Made by a program: the position numbers and the translations under genes. From Meiothermus sp. CFH 77666 (GTDB lineage: Bacteria > Deinococcota > Deinococci > Deinococcales > Thermaceae), in the NCBI RefSeq assembly GCF_017497985.1, contig NZ_JAGDFV010000015.1, positions 22,004-86,003 on the forward strand: a stretch of DNA of 64,000 nucleotides, given 5' to 3'. Shown here in pieces: positions 26,871 to 33,968 of this stretch. Below the pieces are notes generated by a model. It was not told the origin of the DNA. It worked only from the letters and a program-made list of their open reading frames with translations, and did not search any database. Each line of letters begins with the position of its first letter. The first letter of the stretch is position 1.

Positions 26871-27494
26871 TCAAACCAGCCACAGCACGCCATACGGCGG
26901 TATCTGGCCTGCAAAGTATTTGCCACTGATCAGGTCGCGCCCTACGCGGTTGATGGGCTGGGGCCTGGGGGTCACGTTGATATAGCAGCCCACCTGCCGG
27001 TCGCGGTAGCCCCGGATGATGCGCAGCACTTCTCTGGACTCCATCACCACCTGGGGAGCACCGGGATGAAACGCCGGGTGAGAGGCCCGCACCTTGAGGA
27101 GGTGGGTATAGCGGGCCAGCACCTTGTGAGCGCGGGTGTTTGGGCTGCTCAGCAATCCTTCCAGCTCCGGCCCGCTGAACTTGTGACGGTTGAGGCGTCG
27201 GTTGATCCCGCTTTCTTCCAGGCCCACGTGGTCGGAGGGGGAGCCCAGGAGGCTATGGAAGTAGATGCCCGGCACCCCTTGCAGGCTCAGGAGGATGGCG
27301 TTGGCTGCCATGAAGCGGTCTATTTTGAGGTCTTCGCTCTCGTCCGAGTGGGGATGGTTCAGGGCATCGAACAGGGTCAGGCACAGTTCATAGGGCACCG
27401 GGCCCTCCGGGGTGTCTTTGTAGTTGACCCTGCCCCCATGATCCAGGGCTTGTTGTACCAGGGCCGCGATTTCCGCAGGCTCCAGCCAGGGAAG
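26871..27494 (-). pseudogene. C-terminal remnant of a GH13 sucrose-phosphorylase-like enzyme
   Basis: The frame encodes the last ~205 residues of a GH13_18-type phosphorylase: AEIAALVQQALDHGGRVNYKD, LQGVPGIYFHSLLGS and GINRRLNRHKF are recognisable. The N-terminal ~300 residues, including the nucleophile and acid/base, are missing. The frame continues upstream to 27596, but those residues look like translated regulatory DNA: a LacI-type operator sits inside them. The simplest reading is an internal deletion that joined the original promoter region to the 3' end of the gene. Unlikely to make an active enzyme. Confidence 0.75.
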
Positions 27495-27530
27495 AGGGCT
27501 TGTGGCCAGGCATAGAACTACTCGCCCAAA

Positions 27531-27567
27531 GGAGAACTTCTCCAGTACGTAATGTAAACGTTTTCCA
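27531..27567. promoter_or_regulatory. LacI-family operator and adjacent palindrome upstream of the phosphorylase remnant
   Basis: TGTAAACGTTTTCCA (27553-27567) fits the TGnAAnCGnTnnCA operator pattern of LacI/GalR sugar repressors. GGAGAACTTCTCC (27531-27543) is a perfect 13-base palindrome next to it. Both sit upstream of the remnant in its direction of transcription; no LacI gene is in the window. Confidence 0.55.
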
Positions 27568-27780
27568 ACGTAATCATGACGGCCCACACTCTGCAAGCCC
27601 CGCTGGGGTCATCACCAGGCCTACCCGGCATTCCTTCCGCAGGCAACGCCACAACACCTCTCGTGGAAGCGCAGGCTCTTGTCATTAGCATCAACATGGT
27701 CGGTGCAACCCCTCACCCGGCGACCCCGGGTTGCCGTCGGAGCAGTTTTATTCGGCAAAATGGGTATCCAACTAGCCGTT

Positions 27781-27813
27781 GGTGTCGCCACCCTCTCCCG
27801 CAAGGGGAGAGGG
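27781..27813. repeat. GGTGTCGCCACC hairpin repeat, copy 2
   Basis: GGTGTCGCCACC followed by CCCTCTCCC/GGGGAGAGGG hairpin. Compared with copy 1 the stem bases differ but pair, which suggests selection on or spread of the structure. Confidence 0.55.
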
Positions 27814-27876
27814 AAAGGGGAAAACGACAAAAGCCTGGTGGCAGCGTAAAAGCAGCCTCAATGCGAAGAAGGATTG

Positions 27877-27882
27877 TACCCT
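27877..27882 (+). promoter_or_regulatory. Leaderless -10 box of the lipoprotein hydrolase
   Basis: TACCCT is followed by six bases and the ATG at 27889. This decides the start against the upstream in-frame ATG at 27874. Confidence 0.5.
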
Positions 27883-27888
27883 GGGGTC

Positions 27889-28794
27889 ATGCGCCATTTA
27901 CTGTGGCTGGTTCTCCTGCTGGCAGCCTGTATACCGGCCCCACCCCAGCGCAACCTGCGCCCGGCCGGGAGCCCCGACGTGGTGGTGATCGGATTCGCAG
28001 GACGCTGCGCTTCGTTGCCGGTGGTGGGGGATGGCTGCAACCCGCCGTTTGACAACTACGGCTACCTGGACGACGAGGTATTTCCCCGCAGCAGTACCTC
28101 GCGCCAGACCGCCCAAGCTGTGGTTGGGGCTTTTCGTAATCTGGGGTATAGCACGGAGTATTTTGATGTATCGGCTTTTCTGTATGCCCACACCAGCGGC
28201 ATCTCCAGGCAGCAGGAGAACGGCTACCTCGAGGCCCAAGGCTACCTGCGGCGGGTCTACGATTACTGGATCAAGGGATTCGAGAACCCTACCAGGGTGG
28301 TACTGCTGGCCCACTCCCACGGCACCGTCTGGGCCAGCCTGCTGGCCTGGAACCACCCCGAGGTGCGCTTCGACTACTTCATCTACCTGGATGCCATTTG
28401 CAGCTTCTGGGATGCCGACAACCTGCGTAACAACCGCATCATTCAGGATTACTACGACGTCCGGGGCCTGCGCCGCCCCTTTCCGCTCAACGACGATGAG
28501 GGGGGCAACCCCTGCAAGGTTATTGCGGTGCCGGGCCAGAGTGCTAGACAAGACCTGAACGATGTGGTTCCACCCAATGTGCGGGTGGGCCTCGAGGTGG
28601 TCAGCCGCAGCCCGGCCAACCTGGCCTCGCTCAACTTCATTTACGACGACGACCCCGACTACCGCCTCGATGGTTCGCAGGCCAACCTTTTCCGCTTCCG
28701 GTCACGCGAAGATCATAGCGGCGTTACGGCCCGCAATAGCGATGCCATGCAGTGGGTGGTGGCCAAGATTCGTGAAATCGGCTTGCCGAAGTAG
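27889..28794 (+). CDS. Lipoprotein with alpha/beta-hydrolase-like fold
   Basis: This 301-residue protein starts with a short lipoprotein signal, MRHLLWLVLLLAAC, with the lipid-attachment Cys at 14. VVLLAHSHGTVWASLLAW provides a nucleophile-elbow-like motif with Ser in an AHSHGT context, as in lipases and PGAP1-like esterases. FDYFIYLDAIC follows as in the family core; a late SREDHSGVTARN could supply the His. I do not recognise a specific family. A lipid- or cell-envelope-directed esterase is the best guess. It has its own leaderless promoter. Confidence 0.6.
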   Translation: MRHLLWLVLLLAACIPAPPQRNLRPAGSPDVVVIGFAGRCASLPVVGDGCNPPFDNYGYLDDEVFPRSSTSRQTAQAVVGAFRNLGYSTEYFDVSAFLYAHTSGISRQQENGYLEAQGYLRRVYDYWIKGFENPTRVVLLAHSHGTVWASLLAWNHPEVRFDYFIYLDAICSFWDADNLRNNRIIQDYYDVRGLRRPFPLNDDEGGNPCKVIAVPGQSARQDLNDVVPPNVRVGLEVVSRSPANLASLNFIYDDDPDYRLDGSQANLFRFRSREDHSGVTARNSDAMQWVVAKIREIGLPK

Positions 28795-28823
28795 CACATG
28801 ACAAAACGCTCCTCACCGCCCTA

Positions 28824-28936
28824 ATACCAAATCTGCTCAGCAGTGACCCAAAAGCGATTTATAAGTCCCTCGGACGCGCCCCCTGGCGCGGCAAGTGAGG
28901 GGCGCGTTTAGCGCCGCTCACGCGCAGAGTTGGCAT
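28824..28936. mobile_element. 113-bp MITE-like element, copy 1
   Basis: It is nearly identical, in inverted orientation, to 46441-46553. Both copies are 113 bases with imperfect terminal inverted repeats, ATACCAAATCTGC at one end and ATACCAGCTCTGC (reverse complement of the other end). Internally a GC-rich hairpin surrounds CCCCCTGGCGCGGC and GAGGGGCGCG. There is no coding capacity. The element ends four bases before the ATG of the DUF5995 gene. Confidence 0.8.
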
Positions 28937-28939
28937 AAG

Positions 28940-29638
28940 ATGAGTAAACCCATGTCCTCTGCGCCCATCATCCAACGCATGCAAGCCCACCTTCGCCGGT
29001 GGGAAGAAGCTGGTGACCGCCGGGCGGTGTTTCTGCGCTGTTATTCGATGATGACCGAGAACATGCTAACCGCAGTTGCCAGGGGCGAATTTCAGGATCC
29101 GGTATGGGTGAATAATCTTCTGCACCACTTTGCCGACTACTACTTTGTGGCGCTGGAAGCCTACGAGCAAGACCCGGCCACAGCCCCGCCCGTATGGCAG
29201 ATTGCCCACGACTGCTGCAAGAGCCCCCGGCTGAAAGCCCTACAAAACCTGTTGTTGGGGGTTAATGCCCACATCAACTACGATTTGGTGCTGGCCGTGA
29301 GCGACGTGCTGCAAGACGAATGGGAGGCCCTGAGCCCCCAGCAGCGCGAGGTGCGCTATGCCGATCATTGCAAGGTGAACGTAATTATTGCCCGAACCAT
29401 GGATAGCGTGCAGGATCAGGTGATCGAGCGCTACGACCCCGAGATGGATCTGGTAGACAAGCTGATGGGTTCGCTGGACGAATGGTTGATTTCGCGCCTG
29501 ATTGCGAGCTGGCGCGATCAGGTCTGGCGAAATGCCATTGACCGGGTGGTGGCTTCCCAGGCCGAGCGTGCATTGCTGACCCAGAAAGTCGAAAAGGCCT
29601 GTTTGGAGATTGCCGATTCCATCCTGTTCAAGCGATAG
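28940..29638 (+). CDS. DUF5995 family protein
   Basis: This 232-residue, mostly helical cytoplasmic protein has the family hallmark GVNAHINYDLVLAVSDVL around residue 100 and many conserved His/Asp (NNLLHHFADYY, HDCC), which suggest a metal site. Function of the family is unknown to me. Two ATGs are possible, 28940 and 28952; the first lies only four bases beyond the MITE, so the mobile element forms the promoter region. TAAGAT (28936-28941), which overlaps the element edge, stands ten bases before the second ATG. Confidence 0.75.
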   Translation: MSKPMSSAPIIQRMQAHLRRWEEAGDRRAVFLRCYSMMTENMLTAVARGEFQDPVWVNNLLHHFADYYFVALEAYEQDPATAPPVWQIAHDCCKSPRLKALQNLLLGVNAHINYDLVLAVSDVLQDEWEALSPQQREVRYADHCKVNVIIARTMDSVQDQVIERYDPEMDLVDKLMGSLDEWLISRLIASWRDQVWRNAIDRVVASQAERALLTQKVEKACLEIADSILFKR

Positions 29639-29660
29639 TGGTCTGGTAAGTTTATTTTTT

Positions 29661-29775
29661 GTCATTCCGAACGGAGCGAAGCGAAGTGAGGAATCCGATG
29701 CGCTTCAGTCCCCTGTATTCACCATTTCTGTGCTGTACGTGATTCCTCGTTGCACTGCGTGCGCCTCGGAATGAC
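29661..29775. repeat. 115-bp inverted-repeat element with GTCATTCCGA ends
   Basis: Left arm GTCATTCCGA...GAGGAATC pairs with right arm GATTCCTC...TCGGAATGAC. The two arms share ten outer and eight inner bases. It is a non-coding, MITE-like hairpin between DUF5995 and the CsoR-family gene. Only one copy is in the window. Confidence 0.6.
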
Positions 29776-29846
29776 CGCTAGTAATCAAGCGAGGAGCTCG
29801 GGCTCATTTGAGACTTGCTGGTTACTTTGTTGCCAGACCAATCGTT

Positions 29847-30122
29847 TTATCCGGCAAACTTGCGCAGCATCGCTGCAATTTGGGCGGGTTTTTGGCTGTC
29901 GCCTTTGGCGATATCGGTAGCGCAGAGGGTCAAGAATTCCTGAAGGATCAGAGTAGAGGCGGACTCCATGGCTTTCTTGGTGGCGGTCATCTGGGTGAGC
30001 ACTTCCTCGCAGGGGCGGCCCTCCTCCACCATTTTCTGCAAACCCCGCACCTGCCCTTCGATGCGGCGCAGGCGCTTGAGGATGCTGTCCAGGGTTTCCC
30101 CGTTGAGATCGGTGGTGTTCAT
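29847..30122 (-). CDS. CsoR/CstR-family sensor repressor, CstR-like
   Basis: This 91-residue helical repressor has the family core LKRLRRIEGQVRGLQKMVEEG. The two conserved cysteines are at Cys38 and Cys67, 29 residues apart as in CsoR and CstR. The copper-ligand His, four residues before the second Cys, is Phe63 here. That loss is characteristic of CstR-like persulfide sensors rather than copper sensors; a non-copper role is inferred. A palindrome sits just upstream of the start. No sulfide-oxidation or copper gene is adjacent. Confidence 0.85.
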   Translation of the reverse strand: MNTTDLNGETLDSILKRLRRIEGQVRGLQKMVEEGRPCEEVLTQMTATKKAMESASTLILQEFLTLCATDIAKGDSQKPAQIAAMLRKFAG

Positions 30123-30130
30123 AGGGCCAA

Positions 30131-30144
30131 GTCTATACCAGTAT
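30131..30144 (-). promoter_or_regulatory. Promoter/operator of the CsoR/CstR gene
   Basis: A palindrome ATAC-CA-GTAT (30135-30144) overlaps a TATAGA -10-like box on the minus strand just upstream of the ATG at 30122. Position suits autorepression. Confidence 0.4.
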
Positions 30145-30206
30145 TCTCTGAGTGTGAGAAGAAGGGTGGCCTCGAGCCCCCTCTTTCACAACTTCAGCCC
30201 AAAACG

Positions 30207-32072
30207 TCAGTCCAGCTCCCCCTCGGCGTCGGCAGACGGCGCCTCGAGGGCGGCTTCGCGCGGGGCATCCGGGTAAAACTTGCGCAGCCTTCCGCCAAAT
30301 AGCTGTACCAGTTTTTGAAAACGTGGGTCTTCCAGCAGGCTGGCCTCGTTGGCGGGCCTGGCTTCGTTCTCCTCGGGCGGGGTTTCGTCCAAAAGCGAGG
30401 CTTCGGGGTTCCAGGGCTCGGGTTCGGGCGGCCCGGCCACCGGGGGGTGCAGCAGCGATGGATCGGGTTCTTCCCAGGGCGTGTCGGCAGGGGCAGCGCT
30501 GCTTGGAGAGGGTATCGGAAGGGTTTCAGGGGGTAGTGGCTGTGGGTGTTCTGGAGCCGCAGGGGTAGGCTCGGCTGGGGGTACAGCGGGCGCTATGCTG
30601 GCGGCCGCTGGAGAGATGGGCTTGCCTGGAGGCGAGAAGGGACGGGCCGAAGGCTCATCCGCTAGTTTTTTTTTCCCACCCAGCCGCAGTTCGACCTGCT
30701 GGAGGCCCAGCACTTCCCGCACGGCCTTCTGGATGTCCTCGAGGTGCTTTTGCGCCCCCTGGTGGTGGAAGCTGGCCCGCTCGGGGAAAAGCAATACCAG
30801 CCGATCCTCTTCAAAGCGGGGTTCGGCCTCGCGTACAAAGCCCCGTATGGTCATCTTGAGCGCGTTCATGACCCGCCGCCACTCCGAGGCCAGGTCGGCC
30901 ACACTCGATACAGGGGCGCTAGGGGGTATGGAACTCCTTTCCTGACCCTCGACCCTCGGCCCTCGACCCTCTACCTTTTTGGGCCTGGGGTCAAAGTCGG
31001 GAATGGCCGGGGTTGCAGCAGGTGCGGCAGAGGCCACTGGGGCTGCGTGGAGGGCCTGGTAGGCGCTCAGGAGGGCCAGCTCCAGCGACAGGGCATCGGA
31101 GCGCTTGAGGAGGCGCTCGAGGGCTTCGTCCAGGGCGGTCATGGCGGCCACTATGCGCTCCTCGGGCTGGTTCAGGTGGGGGCCGGTGCCCAACCCCATA
31201 CGCCCGTACAGTCCGGCTCGCAGCGCTTCCAGGAGCCCCTGGGCCAGGGTACGCGCCGCAAACCCCTGGGTGTAAAGGTGCTGGGCCTGTTCCAAAGCCT
31301 GCCGAATCTGCCCTTTGTCCAGCGCCTCGGCCACCGCAAACAAAGCCTCCTGGGGGGGCAGGCCCAGGGCGTCTTCGGTTTGCTGGAGGGTGAGGGGGCC
31401 CTCGAGGGTCAGGAGCCTGTCCAGCAGGCTCTCGGCATCGCGCATGGCCCCGTCGGCCAGCCGTGCTACCAGTTGCAGGGCCTCTTGCTCCGCCTCGCGG
31501 CCCAGACCGGCTAGGATGCGCTGCAACTTCTCGACAATCTCGGCCTCGGAAAGGCGCCGGAAGCGGAAGTGCTGGGTGCGCGAGAGGATGGTGGGGGGCA
31601 TTCGCTCGGGCTCGGTGGTGGCAAAGATGAAAACCACGTGCGGAGGGGGCTCCTCGAGCGTCTTCAAAAGCGCGTTGAAGGCGCTTTTGGACATCATGTG
31701 GGCCTCGTCGAGGATGACCACCTTGTTTTGACCCATGATGGGGGCCAGCAGAATCCGCTCGCGCAGGTCGCGCACGTCCTCCACCGAGTTATTCGAAGCA
31801 GCGTCAATTTCCAGCACATCCGGGTGCCGCCCCTCCCGTACCAGGCGGCAGCCCTCGCAGACCCCACAGGGCTTGGGGTTCTGGCTACAGTTCACGGCCT
31901 GGGCAATCAGGCGGGCACTGCTGGTTTTGCCCACCCCCCGCGGCCCGGAAAAGAGGTAGGCCTGGGCCAGCCTTCCTGAACGCAGGGCGTTCAGCAGCAC
32001 TTCTTTGACGTGCTCCTGGCCCACCATCTCGTCGAAGGTGGTGGGGCGGGCCTGGCGGTAAAGGGCACTCAC
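30207..32072 (-). CDS. dnaX: DNA polymerase III subunits gamma and tau
   Basis: This 621-residue clamp-loader ATPase has Walker A FSGPRGVGKTSSAR near residue 45, a four-Cys zinc module (CSQNPKPCGVCEGC), DEAHMM and the SRTQHFRFRR sensor region. The C-terminal half is proline-rich tau-specific sequence that should bind polymerase and helicase. GTG 32072 is chosen over an in-frame ATG at 32093: it gives the family start MSALYRQARP and lies seven bases after TAAGCT. Codons 467-469 are nine As in a row (30674-30666), matching the slippage site by which Thermus makes gamma. Confidence 0.95.
   Translation of the reverse strand: MSALYRQARPTTFDEMVGQEHVKEVLLNALRSGRLAQAYLFSGPRGVGKTSSARLIAQAVNCSQNPKPCGVCEGCRLVREGRHPDVLEIDAASNNSVEDVRDLRERILLAPIMGQNKVVILDEAHMMSKSAFNALLKTLEEPPPHVVFIFATTEPERMPPTILSRTQHFRFRRLSEAEIVEKLQRILAGLGREAEQEALQLVARLADGAMRDAESLLDRLLTLEGPLTLQQTEDALGLPPQEALFAVAEALDKGQIRQALEQAQHLYTQGFAARTLAQGLLEALRAGLYGRMGLGTGPHLNQPEERIVAAMTALDEALERLLKRSDALSLELALLSAYQALHAAPVASAAPAATPAIPDFDPRPKKVEGRGPRVEGQERSSIPPSAPVSSVADLASEWRRVMNALKMTIRGFVREAEPRFEEDRLVLLFPERASFHHQGAQKHLEDIQKAVREVLGLQQVELRLGGKKKLADEPSARPFSPPGKPISPAAASIAPAVPPAEPTPAAPEHPQPLPPETLPIPSPSSAAPADTPWEEPDPSLLHPPVAGPPEPEPWNPEASLLDETPPEENEARPANEASLLEDPRFQKLVQLFGGRLRKFYPDAPREAALEAPSADAEGELD
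30666..30674 (-). other. A9 transcriptional slippage site in dnaX
   Basis: Nine consecutive As on the coding strand encode Lys467-469. One extra A leads to TGA after three more codons; one fewer A gives TAG at once. Either way a gamma protein of about 469-472 residues would result, lacking the tau tail. The mechanism is established in Thermus thermophilus; its use here is inferred. Confidence 0.85.
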
Positions 32073-32079
32073 GGGTTCT

Positions 32080-32085
32080 AGCTTA
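32080..32085 (-). promoter_or_regulatory. Leaderless -10 box of dnaX
   Basis: TAAGCT then AGAACCC then GTG at 32072. Confidence 0.55.
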
Positions 32086-32169
32086 AGGCCCATAGCCTAA
32101 AGCGCAAAGCCAGAGCCGAGCGCCTCTTCGAGGAGCGAGAATGTCGGTATGAACATTGCTGCACTTGCT

Positions 32170-33396
32170 CTAAATATCCGGCAGATCCAGATCGGGGATG
32201 CGGTTGAAGGCGATGCGGGTGACGGCACTTTGCTCGGTGCGGTGCATGCCCAAAAAGTAGAGGGCCTGGGGGCCGTACTTGCCGTTGGCCTGATCCATGG
32301 CCTGGGCCAGCCGCACCAGCTTCTGCTCGGACTCAAAGAGGGGCCAGCCCAGCTCCTGCTCGGGGATCAGGCTGCCCAGGGCAATGCCCACCTTGAAGGG
32401 GGTGCCCTCCGGCTTTTGCTCCCAGAGCCGCAAGGTCACGCGCAGAAGGGTCAGGGTGTCCTGGCTGGGCTGGATGCGCATAAAGCTGTCCCATTTGCGC
32501 TTTTCGCTGCCGTCCAGAAGGCGCACGAACAGGGCTACGGAACCGGCCCAGTAGCCTTCGTGGCGCAGGCGGGCCGAGGCCCGGTGCACCAGCCTGGACA
32601 GTACGGCTCGAGCCCCGGCCTCGCTGCGAAACACCGGTGGCAGCACGTGGGAATGGCTCAGGCTACGCCGCCTGGTGGGGGCTTCGGGCAGGTCGGCCCC
32701 CCGCAGGCGATGCCACCAGGCAAAGCCATGTACCCGGCTGCCCCAGACCTGCGAGAGTTGCAACACGGAAAGCTGGTAGAGCTGCTCCACTGTGGTTACG
32801 CCGTGTTTGAACAGGCGCTGCTCCATACAGGGGCCAATGCCGGGCAGGTCGCGCAGCGCCAGGGGGTAGAGCCGATGGGGCAGGTCGGCTAGCCGCAACA
32901 GGGTAAGACCATCGGGTTTGTGCATCTCGGCGGCCACCTTGGCCAAAAACCGATTGGGCCCCAGGCCCACCGAACAGCGAAGCTGCTCCCCCACGTGCCG
33001 GTAGATGGCCTGTTTGACCTGCTCCCCCAGTCGCAGGGCCTCGGCGGGCTCCTGTTCCCGGCCCATCAGCTTGCAGACCAGCTCGTCAATCGAGAGCACG
33101 GCCTCCACGGGCAAGACCGTGTCTACCGCCCGCAGAATCTGGTGATGGATGCGGATGTACTCCTTGGGGCGGGCCTCGACCACCTCGAGCCCAGGGCACA
33201 GAAGCCGGGCATCCTGTACCAGCGTCCCGGTCTTGATGCCGTAGCGCTTGGCCTCGTAGCTCGCGGCAATGCAGCAGGTGGTCTCGGCCAGCATGGGCGC
33301 CACCGCTACCGGCTTGCCGCGCAGCTCGGGCCTGAGCTGTTGCTCCACCGAGGCAAAGTAGGAATTCATGTCCAGGAACAGGTAGCGGATGCCCAT
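32170..33396 (-). CDS. Y-family translesion DNA polymerase (DinB/UmuC-like)
   Basis: This 408-residue polymerase has the catalytic acids in LFLDMNSYFASVEQ (Asp9) and LSIDELVCKL (Asp107/Glu108 region). The fingers motif is AASYEAKRYGIKTG, and the helix-hairpin-helix is LRDLPGIGPCMEQRLF. All metal ligands are present, so it should be active, unlike ImuB. Which subfamily it belongs to is not clear. No LexA-like box is obvious, but two palindromes lie upstream. GGAGG five bases before the ATG fixes the start. It precedes dnaX on the same strand, with its own promoter. Confidence 0.9.
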   Translation of the reverse strand: MGIRYLFLDMNSYFASVEQQLRPELRGKPVAVAPMLAETTCCIAASYEAKRYGIKTGTLVQDARLLCPGLEVVEARPKEYIRIHHQILRAVDTVLPVEAVLSIDELVCKLMGREQEPAEALRLGEQVKQAIYRHVGEQLRCSVGLGPNRFLAKVAAEMHKPDGLTLLRLADLPHRLYPLALRDLPGIGPCMEQRLFKHGVTTVEQLYQLSVLQLSQVWGSRVHGFAWWHRLRGADLPEAPTRRRSLSHSHVLPPVFRSEAGARAVLSRLVHRASARLRHEGYWAGSVALFVRLLDGSEKRKWDSFMRIQPSQDTLTLLRVTLRLWEQKPEGTPFKVGIALGSLIPEQELGWPLFESEQKLVRLAQAMDQANGKYGPQALYFLGMHRTEQSAVTRIAFNRIPDLDLPDI

Positions 33397-33424
33397 AGAA
33401 ACCTCCGGGGTGCAGGGGATGTGC

Positions 33425-33461
33425 TCACTGAGGTGGTTCAGTGATTATGTATATTACATAA
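33425..33461. promoter_or_regulatory. Two adjacent palindromes upstream of the Y-family polymerase
   Basis: TCACTGA-N6-TCAGTGA (33425-33444) abuts TTATGTA-TAT-TACATAA (33445-33461), a perfect 17-base palindrome. The AT-rich one contains minus-strand -10-like CATAAT. They look like operators for a dimeric repressor, regulator unknown. Confidence 0.55.
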
Positions 33462-33606
33462 TACAAACATCAGATTTTTGCAAGGGCAAATAAACCGGCC
33501 CTTGGTGATGGAGGCCAGTCCCGTTGTCAACCTGAAGTGTGATCCGTATAGGCTTTTGGCCTTCAGCCCTGGGCTTTCGGCTATCAGCCACCGGCCTGGT
33601 TGTTCC

Positions 33607-33909
33607 TCAATCCAGCGGGTCTTTGGCGGTTTCCTTGGTCTCGGGGGCAAATCCGCCAAACATGAACACCTCGTCGCCCTGATCGCTCAGGTGGAGCTCG
33701 GCCAGCCCCTTGCGTACCATCTCTTTCAGCAAACTGCGGCCCCGCTCGACCTCGAGCTGGCAGTGCAACACCACTTCGGCCAGGGTCACCCGACCCTGGA
33801 GCTGTTTGGCCAGGGCCAGGATGCGCTGCTCTGGCGACTGGGCAATGCTTCGGGGTGTTTTGCTGATGGCCAGGCGATAACCCAGCACCCCCACAATGGC
33901 AAAAAACAC
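33607..33909 (-). CDS. Small membrane-anchored winged-helix-like protein
   Basis: About 100 residues: an N-terminal hydrophobic stretch (VFFAIVGVLGYRLAI), then ILALAKQLQGRVTLAEVVLHCQLEVERGRSLLKEMVRKGLAEL, which has the shape of a helix-turn-helix/winged helix. The GTG at 33909 truncates the helix. Upstream in-frame codons continue it (GAVTGLAV) but offer no ATG, GTG or TTG, so the true start is uncertain. It lies downstream of the CoA-transferase gene on the same strand. Unknown family. Confidence 0.5.
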   Translation of the reverse strand: MFFAIVGVLGYRLAISKTPRSIAQSPEQRILALAKQLQGRVTLAEVVLHCQLEVERGRSLLKEMVRKGLAELHLSDQGDEVFMFGGFAPETKETAKDPLD

Positions 33910-33968
33910 GGCCAGGCCTGTTACCGCTCCAGGCCCTTCCCCTTGCCCCGGTGGAGGTTGTGGATGCC

